NCBI GenBank assembly: GCA_947396885.1
Contig: OX377204.1
Location: 4,588,001 to 4,652,000, forward strand
DNA: 64,000 nt
Direction: 5' to 3'
From: Heligmosomoides polygyrus polygyrus
Taxonomy: Eukaryota; Nematoda; Chromadorea; Rhabditida; Heligmosomidae
Positions within the stretch are counted from its first letter, which is position 1. Every line of letters starts with the position of its first letter. A model generated the notes under the pieces. The model was not told the DNA's origin, searched no databases, and saw only the letters and a program-made list of their open reading frames with translations. The position numbers and the translations under genes are program-made. Shown here piece by piece: positions 59,770-64,000 of this stretch.

Positions 59770-61165
59770 AAACATAAAATAAAGCGCTTGCCTGCCAGTA
59801 AATGCAAGGTTTTGTGCAAAAAATAGTTAATTATTCTTGATGAAAGATCTAGCGCATTATATTCAATGTCGAGATGAATTTGAACTATGAACTGCTTCAT
59901 TTGAAAAGTTTCCAAATTTGGACTGAAGATGGGATTAAAACTGGAATGTAAGATACTTTCCAATGTATTTGTCTTGGTCAGTTTTGGTTCTTTTTTCTTC
60001 TTGAACCTAGTAGCTGGCATTTAGGCCATTAGAATTCGGGCAAAGCGGTCTTCCAAGTGTACTTTGCGCCAGTTTTATGCCGATAATAAATCTGACAAAA
60101 GGACATGGTGCCTGCTCCATGTAGACCACATAACAGACATTGCATTCGTGCCACTGTTGTACATATAGCCGTGAATGTGATATGTGGAGCAGCGGCATTG
60201 CTCGCTGCACCACATTAACGACGCCGGATTGAATTCGTATTCAGACGAAAACAATCTCCACGGTTTGTAATTTCTTCGAGTCGGGTGTTCTCGAATCGAT
60301 AACCCACTCACTGTCAGCCATGCTGTTCCCCAGACGCGTGTAGTTGACACGATGGGTTCGGCGATGAAGAATCAGCGCCAGTTTTCTCGTCGTGCGTTTC
60401 ATTTCCTAATGGGTGCGCGCCAACGATTGTTTCTGGCACGGCTATCGGCGCTGTTTTGGCGTTGTAACAGCGGTAAATTGCAGTCTTGTCGTGCCGTATC
60501 GCCCCTGAATGACGATTTGTCTCGTTATAAGTTGCCTTTATTTCACAGATCGCTTTAAAAGCGTTCTTTTCGGCAATTGACCAAAGCCTATGCGCGGTAC
60601 TGTATATGTAGGTTAGTATAAAATCTGGTGCTTTACAAGCTGTCTATCGCATAAAGAGTTTTCAAAGGTTTACGAAAGTGAAAAAGTATACCCTTAAAGG
60701 TGCAGATCCGGCTCTAGCAAGAAATTTCCTTCATGTATGTGGATTTTTTCGCCTAATATGCGAATTTACTTTCATAGCGTTCATCAGTTGGACCGCAAAA
60801 GTCTGCTTAGTGGGCCCAGGTTTTGTAAAAAAAAATCGTCAAGAAGAAAAAGAAAAGCTCAAAAACGTTGACCCGCGATACGATGCACCTTGGATCTTCC
60901 CAGAAGCTGGACGACTTTCTACCAGCTAAAGGAACATAGTAAAAAATTTCCTATTTTAGAGGTCTTGTTACTGTTTGGTTTCAAAATTTTCATGATTTCT
61001 CTCTCTTAAAAATTTTGTTGATGATAGATGGACTTCTGTTATTTGCTGCGAAGATGAAGGCATAGTTATCTAATTATCATGCAGATGGAGTCGAAAAAAA
61101 TCCAATAAGAAAAAAAGGTCTGGCTTTTTGCATGCTAAAATGCAGCCAAACTGAGTGCAGCTAAG
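59770..61165. other. Stretch without a recognised gene
   Basis: Open frames at 60075-60350 (minus) and 60352-60558 (plus) show no domain I recognise. They lie head to head around 60350 with higher GC than the flanks, so an undetected exon is possible. Confidence 0.35.
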
Positions 61166-61167
61166 AG

Positions 61168-61274
61168 ACATTTTATTTAACGAGTTTATCGAATTTACCG
61201 TTTTTAACGCAAAAATTTTTCGTCAAAAAGTGGTCGTTAAAAATTTACCGCAAAAAATTTAGCGCACACCCCTG
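61168..61274. repeat. Right end of another hAT-type copy abutting the 61283 element
   Basis: AT-rich sequence (CGTTTTTAACGCAAAAATTT, AAATTTACCGCAAAAAATTT) ends GCGCACACCCCTG at 61274, directly before the shared GTCGGGAT. Its left end was not found. Confidence 0.55.
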
Positions 61275-61818
61275 GTCGGGATTAGGGGTGCACACGAAGT
61301 TCTGTGCGTTAACTTAACGAATTTTTTTAACGGAAAATTTTCGTTAAATTTCCGGGAAATCGTTAAATTTCGCTAAAAATACAGTTAGCTGCAAACTTTT
61401 ATTTCAATTCAAAAACCAAGGAAAATGCCATATGTTCCATCTAGCTTCGGCAGATCAATAACTAAAGTTCAAGGAATGGAGTATAACACTACAATGTAAC
61501 TTAAACAATTCATTATCAGCAAGGTGTGGGCAGTAAAATAAACAAACCTTCGGCAACAAATTACCTTCATGGTGTGGAATGCACCAGATGTGGGATTATC
61601 ATTCAACACTTACTTAGTGGGCTGGTGCCCGCATCCATAAGGCATCTTAGAATGGGAGATAAGGCAGACGCCGAAGTTCCTCCCCTTTCCTGGTTCTTTA
61701 CGAAACCGTTTTATGTGACTGTTCTACGAGCATATACAATCTCGATGCGGGAACCAGCCCCCTAAGTACCGAAAGAGCTAACAAAAATACAACTAAAAGC
61801 CTATCAGTGAAATGTTAA

Positions 61819-61952
61819 CACGTTGACGAACGTACGATTTTCGCGTGCCCTGGTCAGAGACCAATCGATTTCTTACATCGTCGGAACTCTGACACGACAT
61901 CGTGTCACACAGTCCCACGCGGCCGAAAGGGTGTGACACGGTCGTTGACGTG
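61819..61952. repeat. piggyBac-type MITE (134 bp)
   Basis: TTAA lies at both flanks (61815-61818, 61953-61956). The ends CACGTTGACGAACG and (inward) CACGTCAACGACCG are inverted. It shares GTCCCACGCGG with the element at 460-1087, so it may be a relative. Confidence 0.7.
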
Positions 61953-61992
61953 TTAACGTTCACGAAAGTAGCTTTCACAATTTTTGTTATTA

Positions 61993-62290
61993 GAGCGCGT
62001 GTAGCGCAGTCGGAGGGGTGTCGGTTTTTGCATGCATATCCTACACCAGCTTCCTGATTCAGATTTCCCGATCAGGCCAACCAAGCCTTCCACTCCTCGG
62101 TGAATTTTCTGTCGGCAAATTGGTACCAGACTTGTCTGGGAAGGATAAACTACTGACTTCTTTATCGGCTGACCACCACAGGTGTTTTACTGCATGGCCA
62201 ATTACGCGCTCAAATCGTCTCCAAGACATCCCGTAGAAGTAGAATGCGTGGCGCATCCCAAAAAGCATCGTGACGGCGTTCTTTATCCCT
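61993..62290 (+). repeat. tRNA-derived SINE copy
   Basis: The A box TAGCGCAGTCGG is a perfect match to the Pol III consensus. The B box region is CTGATTCAGATTTCCCGATC. The body and the GACGGCGTTCTTTATCCC tail are present. It is nested inside the hAT-type element at 61.3-62.8 kb. Confidence 0.8.
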
Positions 62291-62965
62291 TCACTAGCGT
62301 TTTTCTCAAATCATTTAAAATACCTCCACAGACTGCAAACATTCTCTCCTTTCCGACTGCTTTAGGTGGCGAGCAAAGTATTCTGGGATGAGCAGCGCCA
62401 AATGAGGATAAGCATATTTTACGGGGAGGTCAGACCACTAACATTGTGGATTTGTTGACGTGCTTGGTGGCTCGGTGAAGAAATTTCTAGCTCCAATTAT
62501 ATTATTTCCAAAAATCCAAATGCGCCATAGAAGGTATGAGAGTGGCTAGAAAAACTTTAAAATATTCTTGCTGATTTCAACAGTTTTTCAGGAATATTCT
62601 ACTTGGGAGGATGAGGCCTGCAATAATAGTGAAGACAGAGGGGAAAGTGATAAACTTAATGAAAAAAGGTCCGTTAAAAATTCCGTTAAATTTCTTAAAA
62701 TTTCCGTTAAGTCGTTAAGCCGGATTTTAGCGGAAAATGCCGTTAATTCGTTAAATCGTTACCCGTTAATTGTGCACCCCTGGTCGGGATCTCCTGATTG
62801 CGATACTTCTTACAAACTGAGCGAATTTCTTAAAACCTACTATATTGTTTGGTATATTTATCTTGTTACTTGGTTCGCAACTCCTTTGCAGTGCTTGTTT
62901 AGTCGGCTTCGATTAGAGAACAGTTCTAAGTTACCACAACATTTTCTCCCGTTATTGCCTTTTTA

Positions 62966-63246
62966 GGGCTCATGTAGCGCAGCCGGGGGAGGTGCCGGCT
63001 GTCGCGTGCCAGATTCCCGGTTCGGATTTTCCGTCCAGGTCAACCTAGCCTTCTATCCCTCCGGGGTCGGTGAATTGGTACCAGATTTGTCTGGGAACCA
63101 TAGAGCGCTGACTTGTTCATCGGCTGGCCACCGCAACTCCTTGCATGGCCAAGTACGCATTCAAGTCGCCTCCACGACATTCCGTAGAAGTAGAATGCGT
63201 GGCGCATCCCAAATGGGATTGAGCAACGCCGTCCCATATCCCTTTT
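62966..63246 (+). repeat. tRNA-derived SINE copy
   Basis: The A box TAGCGCAGCCGG is perfect, and the B box CCCGGTTCGGATTTTCCG is near-consensus. The body follows, with the tail GAGCAACGCCGTCCCATATC. Confidence 0.82.
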
Positions 63247-63383
63247 ATTGCTTTTTGGGTCGGAGGAGGCAGTGTCGCCTGCACAACTAATCATCGTACT
63301 TCGACTGGTTTCGATTACCGGAAATTTTCGAGCACTCGAATTCGTATATTTCGAAAACGTGATTATTCGAAATACATACAGGG

Positions 63384-64000
63384 TCTCTCAAAAAATGTAT
63401 GCACTGTTTGAAAGGTAACAACTTTGCTTACAGTAAAGGTGTTGAAGAAGTTAAGGGCTCATATGAAAGCTTAAAAAATAGAAATTTTTCGATTTATGAC
63501 TGGTATGGAATGTGCCATGCACTCGTCTGAAATTTTGCATTTTACACACGATCGGTTGGATACTTGCTATAATTTCTTCACGAAGTAGCCGTATCAGTTG
63601 TTTTACTTCTTTCAAAGTTTAAAACTTGAAAACATACTAAGGCTTGCGGAAAATGCAGGATATCCCAAAAGATGCAGGTACTGTTTGAAAGGTTCTAATA
63701 TTGCTGCTAGTAAAGCTTTTCAAGATGTTTGAGACTCATATGAAGGCATGGTGATAACATTTCTGTGGTATGCAAATAGTCACGTCATGCCACCGCCTGA
63801 AACCTTGCATTTCAGACTCGACTGATTGTGCATGGGCTGAATGCTTGTTACAGTCTTGTTACCACTTGGCCATATTAAGCTTTGCTGTGGTTTATAACGT
63901 TTTTCGCCGTCCAGTGGCTGCAATTATGCAGACTAACCTCCCCATTCAGCCTCGATGTTGCTTCATCAGTCCATAGAATCCGCCTTGGAAAATGGGATTC
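63384..64000 (-). mobile_element. Tc1/mariner-superfamily element, partial, running off the window
   Basis: The left end reads CAGGGTCTCTCAAAAAATGT, a typical terminus. At 63905-64000 the minus strand encodes RRILWTDEATSRLNG, the first catalytic D-E block of Tc1/IS630-like transposases. Between them lies the dispersed repeat also seen at 10570-11175. The remainder is outside the window. Confidence 0.6.

Larger units (their letters stand above)
61283..62782. mobile_element. hAT-type non-autonomous element with perfect 8-bp target duplication
   Basis: The ends TAGGGGTGCAC and (inward) CAGGGGTGCAC are flanked by identical GTCGGGAT at 61275-61282 and 62783-62790. An 8-bp duplication with CAGGGG-type ends is the hAT signature. 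The interior is AT-rich near both ends (CGTTAAATTTCC and similar) and holds a piggyBac-type MITE and a SINE. No transposase is seen. Confidence 0.78.

Noticed and set aside
62966..63042. Possible tRNA genes at SINE heads
   Set aside because: A and B boxes are present but no full cloverleaf with a proper acceptor stem was seen, and each head is fused to the same SINE body.
1..64000. Bacterial contamination
   Set aside because: Introns, nematode leader sequences and eukaryotic transposon families occur throughout.

Overview
This window looks like nuclear DNA of a clade V (strongylid, hookworm-like) nematode. The evidence is an intron-split metazoan gene with short exons, T-rich TTTCAG acceptors and a likely spliced-leader trans-splice site; four copies of a sequence matching the nematode SL1 spliced leader; and a dense load of RTE, CR1-like, BEL/Pao, Gypsy, Penelope-like, mariner, Tc1, piggyBac and hAT sequences. 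No rRNA gene, intact tRNA gene, CRISPR array or bacterial operon was seen. The genus is an inference.

The one host gene recognised lies on the minus strand, from a start codon at 49241 to at least 10326. Nineteen exons were reconstructed by translating the minus strand and matching splice phases. It encodes an ACAD10-type three-part protein: a HAD-like domain (exons at 49.2-44.6 kb), an aminoglycoside-phosphotransferase-like kinase domain (36.1 kb and 21.6-16.8 kb) and an acyl-CoA dehydrogenase domain (16.6-10.3 kb). One linker exon, between 44.6 and 36.1 kb, and the last exon or exons, left of 10.3 kb or outside the window, were not found. Almost everything else is mobile DNA inside its introns or in its flanks.

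Layout: 0-1.6 kb, broken CR1-like LINE reverse transcriptase split by a piggyBac-type element. 1.6-7.1 kb, decayed BEL/Pao retroelement pieces (a phlebovirus-Gc-like env, then two gag pieces), with two SL1-like copies. 9.1-11.7 kb, two large foldback repeats around the most 3' exon seen. 13-14.5 kb, SINEs and a truncated Tc1-like element. 15.9-20.8 kb, three foldback elements between exons. 21.8-23.5 kb, a tandemly duplicated repeat. 24.0-34.4 kb, a Penelope-like element with an N-terminal GIY-YIG domain, interrupted by a nearly pristine Gypsy LTR retrotransposon that carries an unrecognised C-terminal domain of about 400 residues. 36.3-37.2 kb, a mariner fossil. 37.9-38.4 kb, an RTE endonuclease fossil. 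39.3-42.2 kb, an intact 970-codon RTE-type LINE. 45.0-46.3, 49.6-50.5 and 58.1-59.3 kb, three mariners with both ends. 52.9-54.1 and 61.3-62.8 kb, hAT-type elements with other repeats nested in them. 56.5-57.1 kb, a LINE 3' end inserted into a SINE. 63.4-64.0 kb, the start of another Tc1/mariner-type element.

A tRNA-derived SINE family with at least ten copies recurs on both strands. The gene and the transposons do not form a pathway; the region is a TE-expanded metabolic gene whose introns act as a graveyard and, for the Gypsy and RTE copies, possibly as a home for recently active elements.
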